64,000 nt of DNA from Bettongia penicillata ogilbyi (lineage: Eukaryota; Chordata; Mammalia; Diprotodontia; Potoroidae): NCBI GenBank assembly GCA_023548195.1, contig JAJHZJ010000416.1:2440396-2504395 (forward strand). Direction: 5' to 3'. Below are positions 63,303 through 64,000 of this stretch, piece by piece. The notes under the pieces are model-generated. The model worked only from the letters and a program-made list of their open reading frames with translations, made no database searches and was not told where the DNA came from. Positions within the stretch are counted from its first letter, which is position 1. Each line of letters begins with the position of its first letter. The position numbers and the translations under genes were made by a program.

Positions 63303-64000
63303 ATCTGGTTTGATGTGTTCTTCCTATGGCCCCATAAGAGGAGGATATTATTGACTGACTTTTCCCATAATGGAGTGGGATGAGCATGGTCCACAGAGTG
63401 CTACTGCCTGACCTGAATTTGCAGTCATATTTGAGAGTGGAGACAAGTCTCTTCCTCTGGGACCCCTGGCATTTGCCACTGGAGTGGAAGTAGGTTTGCT
63501 GTAATGCAGATGCCACATCAAAGAAGAAGAATGGTGTTCCTTACCTGAAGTCTTAGTGCTTTCCCTTCTTATTTCTGGAATTTTCTGTATCTATGAAACC
63601 TCAACTCACCTCCCTCCTTTTTCTTTGTATAATTCACAAAGGAATGAAGACATATGAAAAAGTGTTATGAACTTAATAATAATGAGAATTGCAGAGAGCT
63701 TGTAAAAAATGCAGATCAGGAATACCAGCCATAATGGCACTACCCAGTAATGAAGACTCAAGGAGTTCTTATTAGACATCATGCTGTGAATCAGAACTCA
63801 TCTAACCCTCTGATTGCTGAAGGAAATCTGTAATTGATGCACTGGAATGGACATGATTATTATTACTTACTTTTATCCAGATGAAGCAGCTCTGAGGTTG
63901 CCTTGGGCCACTTTGGTACTCCAGGTGTGCAGGGCTGAGGGCTGCCCTTCCATTAAATCTTTAAATAAAGGCTCTAATCAATTTCCATTGAAATCTGTAA
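63303..64000. other. no recognised feature
   Basis: Unique-looking DNA to the window edge. Confidence 0.3.

Overview
This 64 kb window looks like intergenic or intronic nuclear DNA from a marsupial. The basis is the repeat content. It carries a marsupial-type LINE-1 5' end with an intact ORF1, many tRNA-headed CORE-SINEs of the MAR1, Mon1, THER and WALLSI-like kinds, and an older background of MIR, L2, CR1/L3, hAT and Tigger remnants. The species cannot be fixed from the sequence alone. Apart from the LINE-1 ORF1 I find no protein-coding gene that I can support. The other open frames are short, lie in repeats or low-complexity DNA, or show no domain signature.

Layout. Positions 1-1821 hold the 5' end of a LINE-1 on the minus strand: 5' UTR promoter, YY1-like site, and a complete 371-codon ORF1, with ORF2 beyond the window edge. 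It sits directly against, and probably inside, a SINE. From 2 to 11 kb there are old SINE/L2 fragments, an (ATCT)n array, a hAT element inside an L2, a pair of diverged 123-bp paralogous segments (7520 and 8331), long unique stretches, and a CT/CA compound microsatellite. From 11 to 16 kb there is a 798-bp Tigger element, a partial second copy of it that also copied its left flank, and a LINE-1 3' end. From 17 to 24.6 kb lie a CR1/L3-like remnant, a dense SINE cluster, and a full-length but decayed 7SL (SRP RNA) pseudogene. From 25 to 40 kb the DNA is mostly unique, with several blocks that look like candidate conserved noncoding elements, plus L2 and SINE fragments and a polypurine tract. From 40.2 to 41.5 kb a 278-bp segment has been copied, with two substitutions and no indels, into a hAT transposon 924 bp downstream. 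From 42 to 58 kb there are more L2 and SINE pieces, a short hAT element with an imperfect 8-bp target duplication, a SINE with a triplicated segment, and nested SINEs. At 59276-59543 there is a 268-bp stretch with no G at all and very few T. The last 4.5 kb is L2/SINE fragments and unique DNA.

There is no operon-like or pathway logic here. The interest is in genome dynamics: two or three local copy-and-insert events, nested transposons, strand-asymmetric low-complexity DNA, and unique blocks that may be regulatory. Repeat-family names come from recalled consensus sequences and were not checked by database search. I see no convincing undescribed biological system. The strongest candidates for a second look are the 278-bp copied segment, the G-free tract, the duplicated Tigger flank and the 7SL copy.
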